DNA from: Planctomycetota bacterium
GTDB lineage: Bacteria > Planctomycetota > Phycisphaerae > Phycisphaerales > SM1A02
Assembly (NCBI GenBank): GCA_027295365.1
Contig: JAPULD010000063.1
Span: 1-5,582, forward strand
DNA: 5,582 nucleotides
Direction: 5' to 3'
The notes under the pieces were generated by a model. The model was not told the origin of the DNA. It worked only from the letters and a program-made list of their open reading frames with translations, and ran no database searches. Every line of letters begins with the position of its first letter. Within the stretch, counting starts at the first letter, position 1. Of this stretch, positions 1 through 5,582 are shown in pieces. The translations under genes were made by a program, and so were the position numbers.

Positions 1-714
1 CCGGGCTTGGGGGCCAAGCCGATCAGATTCAAAAAGGGTTCGTACTTCTTCCAGAAGTCCCTCCTCCATCATGGATTTCACCCGGGCGTTGATCCGCTGG
101 TTGATTGATTCAGCCGGATATTCGAGTCCGATGATGATGACGTCATCTCGTGGAGGACCTTGAGACCATTGTTGTTGGAGATCACTGAGGCGTTTCCCGG
201 TCAGTTCAAAGACCTCGATGGCCCGGATCGATCTTTTACGATCGTTGGGATGGATCCGACTCGCCGCTTCGGGATCGCATTCCTCCAAGGCGGCCCGGAG
301 CTCTTCAGCAGACAAGGCTGTGAGCTTTGCCCGAATTTCCTGATCGGGCTCTGGACCTTCAAATAGCCCCTCAAGGAATGCCTGTACGTAGAGGTTGGTC
401 CCGCCAACGATGATCGGGAAATGACCGCGCGATCGAACTTCCTCGATGGTCTGATCGGCCAGCCCAAGCCACGTATCAACGCTGAAATCGCCTTGACTGG
501 GATCAGCGATATCGAACAGGTGATGAGGGGCTTGGGCTCGTTCCTCGGGCGTGGGTTTGGCGGTACCAATGTCCATGCCTCGATAGACCTGCATCGAATC
601 CGCCCCCAGGCATTCGCCGCCTCCCGGCAAACGATTCGCCAGATCGATGGCGAGGCGCGTCTTGCCCCCTGCGGTGGGGCCCAGGATCAGGATGACGGGG
701 TGTCTTCCCTTCAT
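1..714 (-). CDS. miaA: tRNA dimethylallyltransferase MiaA, N-terminal 238 codons (3' end outside window)
   Basis: MiaA transfers a dimethylallyl group from DMAPP to N6 of A37 in tRNAs that read UNN codons; it acts in the cytoplasm. Reading the minus strand from 714, the frame stays open to the left edge. Seen in order: P-loop GPTAGGKT (residues 12-19), DSMQVYRGMDIGTAKPT (39-55, the family's substrate-binding signature), the HHLFD segment (about 64-68), GGTNLY (104-109), the PNDRKRSIRAIEV motif (156-168), and INQRINARV...MMEEGLLEEV near the edge. The family is usually about 300 residues, so roughly 60-75 are missing. The ATG at 714 gives the usual short lead before the P-loop. No good Shine-Dalgarno sequence precedes it, and the frame is open further upstream (a TTG lies at 732-730), so the start is likely but not certain. 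The gene is divergent from pgk. The family assignment is very secure. Confidence 0.96.
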   Translation of the reverse strand, partial: MKGRHPVILILGPTAGGKTRLAIDLANRLPGGGECLGADSMQVYRGMDIGTAKPTPEERAQAPHHLFDIADPSQGDFSVDTWLGLADQTIEEVRSRGHFPIIVGGTNLYVQAFLEGLFEGPEPDQEIRAKLTALSAEELRAALEECDPEAASRIHPNDRKRSIRAIEVFELTGKRLSDLQQQWSQGPPRDDVIIIGLEYPAESINQRINARVKSMMEEGLLEEVRTLFESDRLGPQAR

Positions 715-848
715 GGAACCATCATAGAACAATGACTTGTCATGAATTTTCGTGTGTTGATAGACGAGGCATTCAAATCGAGTATGGCTCGAAAGTGTAG
801 TATCGGTGATCCTTATTTCTCGAACGATCTCAACGGAGCCCGGCGCCG
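715..848. promoter_or_regulatory. Divergent miaA/pgk intergenic region, presumed promoters for both genes
   Basis: These 134 bases separate two divergent starts, so they should hold a promoter for each. For the minus strand, a TATGAT hexamer (726-721) matches the -10 consensus at five of six bases, but no convincing -35 lies 17 bases upstream. For the plus strand, TTGATA (757-762) resembles a -35, but 17 bases further only the poor GAGTAT (780-785) is found. The region also contains ATGAC-TT-GTCAT (732-743) and a small hairpin, TCGAG-TATGG-CTCGA (778-792). GGAG at 835-838 lies 10 bases before the pgk ATG and is its probable ribosome binding site. Promoter positions are inference; the divergent geometry is seen directly. 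Confidence 0.45.
732..743. repeat. Perfect inverted repeat ATGAC-TT-GTCAT, possible operator
   Basis: A 5+2+5 palindrome with no mismatches lies 18 bases upstream of the miaA start codon, in the only non-coding space shared by miaA and pgk. Its size and symmetry would suit a dimeric regulator, and it would lie just upstream of the TATGAT -10-like hexamer on the miaA side. A 10-base-pair palindrome can occur by chance in a window this size, so the operator role is only a suggestion. Confidence 0.25.
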
Positions 849-2060
849 ATGCCAAAGCGAACCATCGAGCAAGTCGATGTCACCTCCCGACGCGTGTTGA
901 TGCGAGTTGATTTCAATGTCCCTTTGAATGATGCGGGAGATGTCACCGACGATGTGCGTATTCGGCTTACCCTGCCCACGCTCCGCTCCGTGATCCAAAG
1001 GGGAGGGCGATTGATCCTGATGAGTCATTTGGGGCGGCCCAAGGGCCAAGGCTATGAAGCGAACTTCAGCTTGAGGCCCGCCGCGAATCGATTGGGCGAA
1101 ATGATTGAAGGAGTGCCGGTTTCGTTTCCCGGGGAAGACTGCCTGAGCGATGAAACACGACATGCCATTGAGTCGATGGCGGATGGTGAGATCATCGTAC
1201 TTGAGAATCTGCGATTTCACCCTGGAGAGAAGCGCGGGGACACCGAGTTCGCCAAGGCCCTGGCCCCGTATGGGGATCTGTATTGCAACGAGGCATTCGG
1301 AACCGCTCATCGCAATCATGCTTCCATGCAAGGCGTGCCTCTGGCCATGGAAGGCAAGCCCAAGGTCGCGGGGCTTCTCCTGGAAAAGGAACTGCAATTT
1401 CTGGGGGATGCGATTTCAAATCCGCACCGGCCCTTTCTTGCGATCCTGGGTGGTGCGAAGGTCTCCGACAAATTAGGTGCTTTGCACAATCTCATCGACA
1501 ATGTGGACACGATCCTGATCGGCGGAGCGATGGCCTACACATTGCTCAAGGCGCAGGAAATCGAAGTCGGATCCAGTCTCGTTGAAATGGACATGCTTGA
1601 TGAGGCGCGACGGATCCTCGACGAAGCTCAGGCCATTGGTACCACGCTGATCTTGCCACAGGACCATGTCTGCGGGCAGGAGATTTCGATGCAGACACCA
1701 ACTCTGATAACAGAGAAAGCTGAAATCCAGGAGGGTTGGATTGGTCTGGATATCGGGCCAACGACCTCAGCTCGATTTGTGGACCTGATCGAAAAAGCAA
1801 AAACAATCGTCTGGAACGGGCCTATGGGCGTTTTCGAGAAGCCTCCCTTCGATGCCGGGACGAACCATGTTGCACAGGCCATGGCCAAGGCGACTCGGGG
1901 AGGAGCCATCAGCATCGTCGGCGGGGGGGATTCCGCGTCAGCCTTGCGTCATATGGGCTTGGTCGAGGAGATCACCCATGTTTCAACGGGGGGAGGGGCG
2001 AGTTTGCAGATGTTGGAGGGTCGATCGTTTGACAGTGTTGCACTGCTGGACGAGGCCTGA
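849..2060 (+). CDS. pgk: Phosphoglycerate kinase
   Basis: Pgk catalyses the reversible transfer of phosphate from 1,3-bisphosphoglycerate to ADP in cytoplasmic glycolysis and gluconeogenesis. The 403-residue product has the normal bacterial length and both lobes. The N-terminal substrate lobe shows RVDFNVPL (19-26), HLGRP (60-64), ENLRF (119-123) and NEAFGTAHRNHAS (147-159). The C-terminal nucleotide lobe shows GGAKVSDK (201-208), GGAMAYTLLKA (225-235), GLDIGPTT (299-306), WNGPMGVFE (322-330), GGGDSASAL (358-366) and STGGGASLQMLEG (379-391). Small departures from the commonest forms (NEAFG for NDAFG, GPTT for GPKT, ASLQ for ASLE) are at positions that vary in the family, and I see no missing catalytic residue. 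GGAG at 835-838 precedes the ATG by 10 bases. It is divergent from miaA and 145 bases upstream of the secreted protein gene. No clear terminator follows it. Confidence 0.98.
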   Translation: MPKRTIEQVDVTSRRVLMRVDFNVPLNDAGDVTDDVRIRLTLPTLRSVIQRGGRLILMSHLGRPKGQGYEANFSLRPAANRLGEMIEGVPVSFPGEDCLSDETRHAIESMADGEIIVLENLRFHPGEKRGDTEFAKALAPYGDLYCNEAFGTAHRNHASMQGVPLAMEGKPKVAGLLLEKELQFLGDAISNPHRPFLAILGGAKVSDKLGALHNLIDNVDTILIGGAMAYTLLKAQEIEVGSSLVEMDMLDEARRILDEAQAIGTTLILPQDHVCGQEISMQTPTLITEKAEIQEGWIGLDIGPTTSARFVDLIEKAKTIVWNGPMGVFEKPPFDAGTNHVAQAMAKATRGGAISIVGGGDSASALRHMGLVEEITHVSTGGGASLQMLEGRSFDSVALLDEA

Positions 2061-2205
2061 GCGGGCGATTTGAAGGAAAATCCGCAAACTGAGACAAAAA
2101 TCAAGGTGATGGAACTCCGAATGGGTTCTATCGTTAAACAACGGCATCCGGACACTCCTCGACTCCGACCCGCCGATCCGATCGGCGAGCGAAAGGCATG
2201 ACCAC
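2061..2205 (+). other. Intergenic leader between pgk and the secreted thioredoxin-fold gene
   Basis: No gene is visible in these 145 bases. Just after pgk is a weak stem, GATTT-GAAGGA-AAATC (2067-2082), without a following T-run, so it is not a convincing terminator. CGTT-AAAC-AACG (2132-2143) is a very small hairpin. The strongest element is the GC-rich hairpin at 2171-2187, listed separately. I could not identify a promoter with paired -35 and -10 boxes, so read-through from pgk and independent transcription both remain possible. Confidence 0.4.
2171..2187 (+). promoter_or_regulatory. GC-rich hairpin just upstream of a ribosome binding site
   Basis: CGCCGAT-CCG-ATCGGCG forms a perfect 7-base-pair stem with a 3-base loop. 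It is followed by GAGCGAAAGG rather than a T-run, so it does not look like an intrinsic terminator. It ends 3 bases before the GAAAGG sequence at 2191-2196, which lies 9 bases ahead of the ATG at 2206. As RNA it could influence initiation or protect the 5' end of a processed message. The structure is seen; the role is inference. Confidence 0.35.
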
Positions 2206-3273
2206 ATGAATCTGACGCAACGCATCGTCCTGGTCTTGATACTCTTGGCCGCTTCCTCGACCGCACTGGGCCAGCGCCGGGGGAGCCTCTCGCCGGGTGG
2301 TACGGCCCCTGGTCTGGACATTGAGGAATGGGGCACCGACCCGATCAACATCGAAGTCGATAACGTCTATTTTGTCTTGTTCCTTCCCGACTCGGCAGCG
2401 GCATTCACCGACACATTGATTGATTTCCTGGATCAAGTCCAGATCGACTATCAATCCCGATACCCCGACTTTCACGTCATCATGGTTAATCGCGGCGAAG
2501 TGGTCGCCTCGACGCGATTTGAGCGGATGCTCGGCAAATTAGAGCGTGTGCACTGGGGTTCCGATCGGCGCAACAGTACCGAGCGGGCTTGGATGGGGGC
2601 ATCGGGACTCAATACGGATTTTGGTTTCTTCATCATCGATCGTAAATCGCAAGTCCAGTACATCACCGGCACCGACAACACGATTCCGGATGACTTAGAA
2701 GAGATATTGGCCTTGGTACTTGACGATCGGTACGACGTCCTGCTCATGGACCGGGCGGAGCGATACGTGAAGCCATGCGAGAATTCCCGGAAGGTACGAA
2801 ACTTCAGGCAGTGTCACATGCATTTGGACTCGATCATCGATCTCGATAAGAAGATTTTTGCAAAATACATGCTGACAAAATTCGAGGTCATGCTGCTTGA
2901 CGAGAAGAAGAAAGACGAAGCGTATTACTATGCCGATCAGTTGATTTCCGAATGCGGCGATGATCCGAACTTTCTCATGTGGATGACGGATTTCATCCTT
3001 GAGGATCCGAGAATCAGTGATGCGGATCGTGATCTCGATGTGGCGATGAATGCGGCGGAAGCGGCATTTCAGGGATTTCATGAGAATGAACCAGCCGGAT
3101 ATGCCTTACTCGGGAAAGTGAACTATCACCTTGGTAATCTCATGAAAGCCGTCGAGTATCAGGAAAAGGCCTGGCTCATTGCAAGACCAAACAGCAAGCC
3201 TGAATACTGGCGCACGCTGATCGCGTACAAGGAAGCGGCTCGTCGGCAAGGGCTTTTAAGCTCCGCCCGATGA
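2206..3273 (+). CDS. Secreted protein with degenerate thioredoxin-like domain and TPR-like C-terminus, function unknown
   Basis: The 355-residue product starts with a classic Sec signal peptide: a basic start (MNLTQR), a hydrophobic core (about residues 7-17) and a likely cut after ALG at 22, leaving Gln23. There is no lipobox cysteine. Residues about 50-175 have the rhythm of a thioredoxin/redoxin fold: a strand VYFVLFL (54-60), a helix, DFHVIMVN (88-95), then GFFIIDRKSQVQYITG (140-155) like the late beta-hairpin of TlpA/AhpC relatives. The place where CxxC would stand reads PDSAAAF (61-67), so no redox cysteine pair is present. The three cysteines (191, 203, 250) lie later. Residues about 220-345 are helical, with one recognisable TPR-like repeat (296-329, including G303, G310, A315, A322). 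GAAAGG (2191-2196) supports the ATG. A terminator follows. It probably acts outside the cytoplasmic membrane as a binding or scaffolding protein. The coding call is firm; the fold is inferred from pattern. Confidence 0.8.
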   Translation: MNLTQRIVLVLILLAASSTALGQRRGSLSPGGTAPGLDIEEWGTDPINIEVDNVYFVLFLPDSAAAFTDTLIDFLDQVQIDYQSRYPDFHVIMVNRGEVVASTRFERMLGKLERVHWGSDRRNSTERAWMGASGLNTDFGFFIIDRKSQVQYITGTDNTIPDDLEEILALVLDDRYDVLLMDRAERYVKPCENSRKVRNFRQCHMHLDSIIDLDKKIFAKYMLTKFEVMLLDEKKKDEAYYYADQLISECGDDPNFLMWMTDFILEDPRISDADRDLDVAMNAAEAAFQGFHENEPAGYALLGKVNYHLGNLMKAVEYQEKAWLIARPNSKPEYWRTLIAYKEAARRQGLLSSAR

Positions 3274-3303
3274 TTTCAACCTGACACATTGCTCAAAGAT
3301 CTG

Positions 3304-3331
3304 AATGACGCCTCTCCCGGGCGTCATTTTT
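3304..3331 (+). terminator. Rho-independent terminator after the secreted protein gene
   Basis: AATGACGCC (3304-3312), a 7-base loop (3313-3319) and GGCGTCATT (3320-3328) form a perfect 9-base-pair stem. It runs straight into a five-T tract (3327-3331). It begins 30 bases after the stop codon at 3273. The T-run exists only on the plus strand side, so it should end the transcript of the upstream gene and insulate rpe. Confidence 0.85.
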
Positions 3332-3374
3332 CATGAAGTGTCACCTGCAGCCCATCCAGCCTATGCTGGTGGCC

Positions 3375-4076
3375 ATGACGATCGAGAATATCCTGACCCA
3401 GCCGCCTTCTCTGCCCCTGATCGCACCCTCGGTTCTTTCCGCTGATTTTGCGAATATGGGGGCCGATTGCGCCGCCACGATCCAGGCCGGTGCGGATCTG
3501 CTGCACCTTGACGTCATGGATGGGCATTTTGTTCCCAACCTGACCCTGGGGCCTGACTTTTGTCGTTCACTTCGAAATGCCATGCCTGATGTATTTTTGG
3601 ATGTGCATCTGATGGTGACCGATCCAGCCATGTTCATCGAGCCCTTCGCCCACGCCGGGGCGAATCATTACACCTTTCACATCGAGGTTGTTGAGGATCC
3701 GGGGGCACTGGTCGAGTCGATTCACCAGGCGGGGATGACCGCCGGGCTGGCGATCAACCCGCCAACTGACGTTTCAACCATTCTGCCTCACCTGGAGCTG
3801 TTTGATCTCATCCTGATCATGAGCGTGAATCCCGGGTATTCGGGGCAGTCCTTCATTCCGGAAGTCCTTGAGAAAGCGCGCGAAATCAAGCCAAGGTTGA
3901 AATCGAATCAACGTCTGGAAATCGATGGGGGCGTCAACAAGGATTCGGTGAGCGCATGCCGAGATGCCGGATGCGATGTCCTTGCGGCGGCCTCCGCGAT
4001 CTTCAAGGCTGATGAGTACTCCAGTGCGATCACCATGCTCCGGGGCGAGAGCGTCGTTGAAAGCAGGAGTTCATGA
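3375..4076 (+). CDS. rpe: Ribulose-phosphate 3-epimerase
   Basis: Rpe interconverts D-ribulose 5-phosphate and D-xylulose 5-phosphate in the cytoplasmic pentose phosphate pathway. The product is a complete TIM barrel: LIAPSVLSADF (15-25 from this start), LHLDVMDGHFVPN (43-55), DVHLMV (76-81), NPGYSGQSF (152-160), EIDGGVN (182-188) and AASAIF (205-210). The metal ligands and catalytic acids of the family are present as His44, Asp46, His78 and Asp184. The usual GSAIF phosphate loop reads ASAIF, a mild change. The start is uncertain: ATG codons at 3333, 3363 and 3375 are in frame. The first sits one base after the terminator T-run, and none has a proper Shine-Dalgarno sequence. I chose 3375, which gives 233 residues and a lead closest to family length, with GGTGG very close in front; 3363 is the main alternative. 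Its stop is one base before the next gene's GTG, so the two are co-transcribed. Confidence 0.95.
   Translation: MTIENILTQPPSLPLIAPSVLSADFANMGADCAATIQAGADLLHLDVMDGHFVPNLTLGPDFCRSLRNAMPDVFLDVHLMVTDPAMFIEPFAHAGANHYTFHIEVVEDPGALVESIHQAGMTAGLAINPPTDVSTILPHLELFDLILIMSVNPGYSGQSFIPEVLEKAREIKPRLKSNQRLEIDGGVNKDSVSACRDAGCDVLAAASAIFKADEYSSAITMLRGESVVESRSS
4065..4069 (+). promoter_or_regulatory. Shine-Dalgarno AGGAG that fixes a GTG start
   Basis: AGGAG lies inside the last codons of rpe and is 8 bases ahead of the GTG at 4078, the ideal spacing. It is the best ribosome binding site in the window. It is the main reason to start the histidine-phosphatase-like gene at GTG 4078 rather than at an in-frame ATG inside rpe (3964). 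Confidence 0.75.
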
Positions 4077-4077
4077 C

Positions 4078-4710
4078 GTGGCGGCCTCAAACACCATTCA
4101 CACATTTTGGCTGATGCAATGCGGCGAGACCACCTGGGCTCGAGAGGGCCGACTCCGAGGCCATACAGACCTGCCCATGAGCAACTCGGGTCGATCCGCC
4201 GTCAATGCCGATATTGTGAGGCTTTCCGGTTCCTCGATCACGACCATCCATCATCCTGGCGACGAGGCTGCGTCAGAGGCGGCCCTCCTCGTTTCCGAGG
4301 CGACGGGAGCCAAGGCGAAGAAAGTGGATGATCTGGCCGATCCTGATCTTGGGCTTCTGGAGGGCCTGACCGAGCAGATGTTCTCCGATCGCTATTCCAA
4401 GCGATTCAAGGCTTGGCGCGAGGATTTGATGGCATTGAATCCGCCGGACGGGGAGAATCTAAGCGATGCACGAGAGCGTCTTTTCACGGCGATGGCCAAG
4501 ATCCTGAAGAAGTCGAAAAACAACGAGATTCTTTTTCTCTTGCATCCCTTGGCCATGGGAATGTGTCTTTGTTGGTTGACTAATCGACCCCCGGACGAAT
4601 TCTGGACCGTCATGAGCGAACACTCCAGACTGGAGCGATACGCGATGACTGCTGATCAATTGGTACAAATGGTTGAGGCCGCTCAGCAGGCGATACAGGA
4701 AGCGGGATGA
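4078..4710 (+). CDS. Histidine-phosphatase (phosphoglycerate mutase-like) family protein with altered active site, probable pseudoenzyme
   Basis: From the GTG at 4078 the product has 210 residues and follows the branch-1 histidine phosphatase plan. Seen: HTFWLMQCGETTW (8-20), GHTDLPMSNSGRSAV (28-42, matching the family's G..D.PLs..G..qA), LLEGL (93-97, matching wEG), PDGENLSDARER (123-134, matching GES..d...R) and FLLHPLAM (153-160, matching the second-histidine strand). Active members use RHG, in which His is phosphorylated. Here the motif is QCG, with Gln14 and Cys15 replacing Arg and His. The second phosphate-binding Arg region (S-P-L-x-R-A) reads HHPGDEA (58-64), without Arg. The catalytic Glu aligns with Asp88. 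The second histidine (His156) survives. Normal phosphohistidine chemistry therefore looks impossible; a binding or regulatory role, or different chemistry through Cys15, is inference. It is translationally close to rpe and 117 bases before accD. Confidence 0.87.
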   Translation: MAASNTIHTFWLMQCGETTWAREGRLRGHTDLPMSNSGRSAVNADIVRLSGSSITTIHHPGDEAASEAALLVSEATGAKAKKVDDLADPDLGLLEGLTEQMFSDRYSKRFKAWREDLMALNPPDGENLSDARERLFTAMAKILKKSKNNEILFLLHPLAMGMCLCWLTNRPPDEFWTVMSEHSRLERYAMTADQLVQMVEAAQQAIQEAG

Positions 4711-4827
4711 GTGAATCCTGGATTCGTGTTGACTAGGCCGACAGAGTTGAAGAGGGTATCACTGGACCGAATCGGGATTGTCGGGAAAAATAACGGCCAT
4801 CCCCTGATTTTTACAAGAGCCCAACTG
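4711..4827 (+). other. Gap between the phosphatase-like gene and accD, open in the accD frame
   Basis: These 117 bases contain no stop codon in the frame shared by both neighbouring genes: the TGA at 4708-4710 and the accD ATG at 4828 are in phase. GTG codons at 4711 and 4726 and a TTG at 4729 could in principle be earlier accD starts, but the encoded lead does not resemble AccD. AAGAG (4815-4819), 8 bases before 4828, is a fair ribosome binding site. TTGACT (4729-4734) looks like a -35 box, but no matching -10 follows at 16-18 bases. I see no terminator, so read-through from rpe into accD is plausible. Confidence 0.4.
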
Positions 4828-5582
4828 ATGAGTCAGATCAAAGGTCGACGTTGGACGGACATCCCGGAATTGACCGCCACGAAAAAGGCGATCCCGGAAG
4901 GTTTGTGGATCCGCTGCCCTGAATGTGCGGCGATCCTGTTTCGACGTTCCGTGGAGAACAATCTTTGGGTCTGTCAGGAGTGCCAGCATCATTTTCGGAT
5001 CTCGGCGGTGCAGCGCGTCAAGCAACTGCTTGACCCGGATAGTTTTGAGCCCTTCAACGAGAACATCGCTCCCGTCGACCCGCTGAACTTCGTTGATCTC
5101 AAGCCTTACACCCAACGAATCGAAGACGCCCAGAAGAAAACGGGACAGAAGGATGGGGTGCAGACGGGGCTCGGATTCATCAAAGGACGCCGGGTCGTCG
5201 TGGCGTGCATGGATTTCACTTTCCTGGGGGGCTCCATGGGGTCGGTCGTGGGGGAAAAGATCACTCGGGCCATTGAGCGAGCCAGCGAACTCGACCTCCC
5301 GATGATTATTGTGACGGCCTCCGGCGGTGCTCGCATGATGGAGTCGGGGTACTCCCTGATGCAGATGGCCAAGACTTCAGCGGCACTGGCCCGTTTCGAC
5401 GACATGGGGGGGTTGTTCATCTCGGTCCTGACCGATCCGACCACGGGAGGCGTGACGGCGAGTTTCGCCATGCTGGGCGACATCATCCTGGCTGAACGTG
5501 AAGCGCTGATCGGCTTCGCCGGCCCCCGGGTGATCGAGCAGACGATCAAGCAGAGACTTCCGGAGGGCTTTCAGCGGGCCGA
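4828..5582 (+). CDS. accD: Acetyl-CoA carboxylase carboxyltransferase beta subunit, 5' 251 codons (3' end outside window)
   Basis: AccD pairs with AccA to form the carboxyltransferase that moves the carboxyl group from biotin on AccB to acetyl-CoA, giving malonyl-CoA for fatty acid synthesis in the cytoplasm. The N-terminal four-cysteine zinc ribbon is intact: CPEC (30-33) and CQEC (49-52), inside IRCPEC and WVCQECQHHFRIS. The crotonase-like core follows, with MDFTFLGGSMGSVVGEK (128-144), TASGGARMMESGYSLMQMAK (163-182), DPTTGGVTASFAMLGD (203-218) and GFAGPRVIEQTI (229-240). The family is usually about 280-300 residues, so some 30-50 are missing at the right edge. ATG 4828 gives the normal lead before the zinc ribbon and has AAGAG 8 bases upstream. 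It follows the phosphatase-like gene and is probably in the rpe transcript, though a separate promoter cannot be excluded. Confidence 0.97.
   Translation, partial: MSQIKGRRWTDIPELTATKKAIPEGLWIRCPECAAILFRRSVENNLWVCQECQHHFRISAVQRVKQLLDPDSFEPFNENIAPVDPLNFVDLKPYTQRIEDAQKKTGQKDGVQTGLGFIKGRRVVVACMDFTFLGGSMGSVVGEKITRAIERASELDLPMIIVTASGGARMMESGYSLMQMAKTSAALARFDDMGGLFISVLTDPTTGGVTASFAMLGDIILAEREALIGFAGPRVIEQTIKQRLPEGFQRA

Noticed and set aside
160..735. Plus-strand open frames opposite miaA
   Set aside because: MiaA motifs run without interruption on the minus strand through this region; the plus-strand frames have no domain or ribosome binding site support.
813..1397. A 194-codon open frame on the minus strand
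   Set aside because: It lies antisense to the strongly conserved pgk, has no recognisable domain, and is the kind of shadow frame expected in GC-rich coding DNA.
2067..2082. Possible pgk terminator GATTT-GAAGGA-AAATC
   Set aside because: The stem is only five mostly A/T pairs and no T-run follows it.
3964..4077. An upstream ATG extension of the phosphatase-like gene starting inside rpe
   Set aside because: It would overlap rpe by over 100 bases, and the extra residues are unlike the family's N-terminus. The GTG at 4078 has AGGAG at ideal spacing and begins just before the first beta strand.
4729..4762. TTGACT as the -35 of an accD promoter
   Set aside because: No -10-like hexamer occurs 16-18 bases downstream; the nearest candidate, TATCAC, is 22 bases away.
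4786..4812. AAAAAT...ATTTTT inverted repeat upstream of accD as a terminator
   Set aside because: The stem is A/T only with a 15-base loop, and there is no GC-rich stem before the T-run.
5093..5549. Open frames on both strands inside accD, including a 147-codon minus-strand frame
   Set aside because: They overlap well-conserved AccD core motifs and have no family resemblance.

Overview
The window is an ordinary-looking stretch of bacterial chromosome, densely coded and moderately GC-rich by eye. It carries six protein genes in two divergent groups. Five belong to well-known housekeeping families or their relatives, and one is a secreted protein of unknown function. I see no rRNA, tRNA, CRISPR array, insertion sequence or phage gene. 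The protein style suggests a planctomycete, perhaps of the Phycisphaerae: the MiaA and AccD signatures, the mixture of weak and strong ribosome binding sites, and a secreted thioredoxin-fold/TPR protein among core genes. That assignment is an inference from general impression and was not tested by any search.

Layout. Positions 1-714 on the minus strand hold the first 238 codons of miaA (tRNA modification), whose 3' end lies outside the window. A 134-base divergent intergenic region (715-848) contains a perfect ATGAC-TT-GTCAT inverted repeat. On the plus strand follow pgk (849-2060, glycolysis), a 145-base gap with a small GC-rich hairpin, and a secreted protein with a degenerate thioredoxin-like domain and a TPR-like C-terminus (2206-3273). 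A convincing rho-independent terminator (3304-3331) closes that unit. A second plus-strand unit then begins: rpe (pentose phosphate pathway), a histidine-phosphatase-family protein that starts one base after the rpe stop with a GTG codon, and accD (carboxyltransferase beta subunit of acetyl-CoA carboxylase), which runs off the right edge.

How the genes fit together. pgk, rpe and accD are three steps of central carbon flow (lower glycolysis, the pentose phosphate epimerase, and the committed step of fatty acid synthesis). The phosphoglycerate-mutase-like protein between rpe and accD would look like another sugar-phosphate enzyme, but its catalytic RHG motif reads QCG and a second active-site arginine is also gone, so it is probably a pseudoenzyme or has altered chemistry. 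This protein and the thioredoxin-fold protein lacking CxxC are the two items most worth a second look. I did not find a clearly novel multi-gene system.
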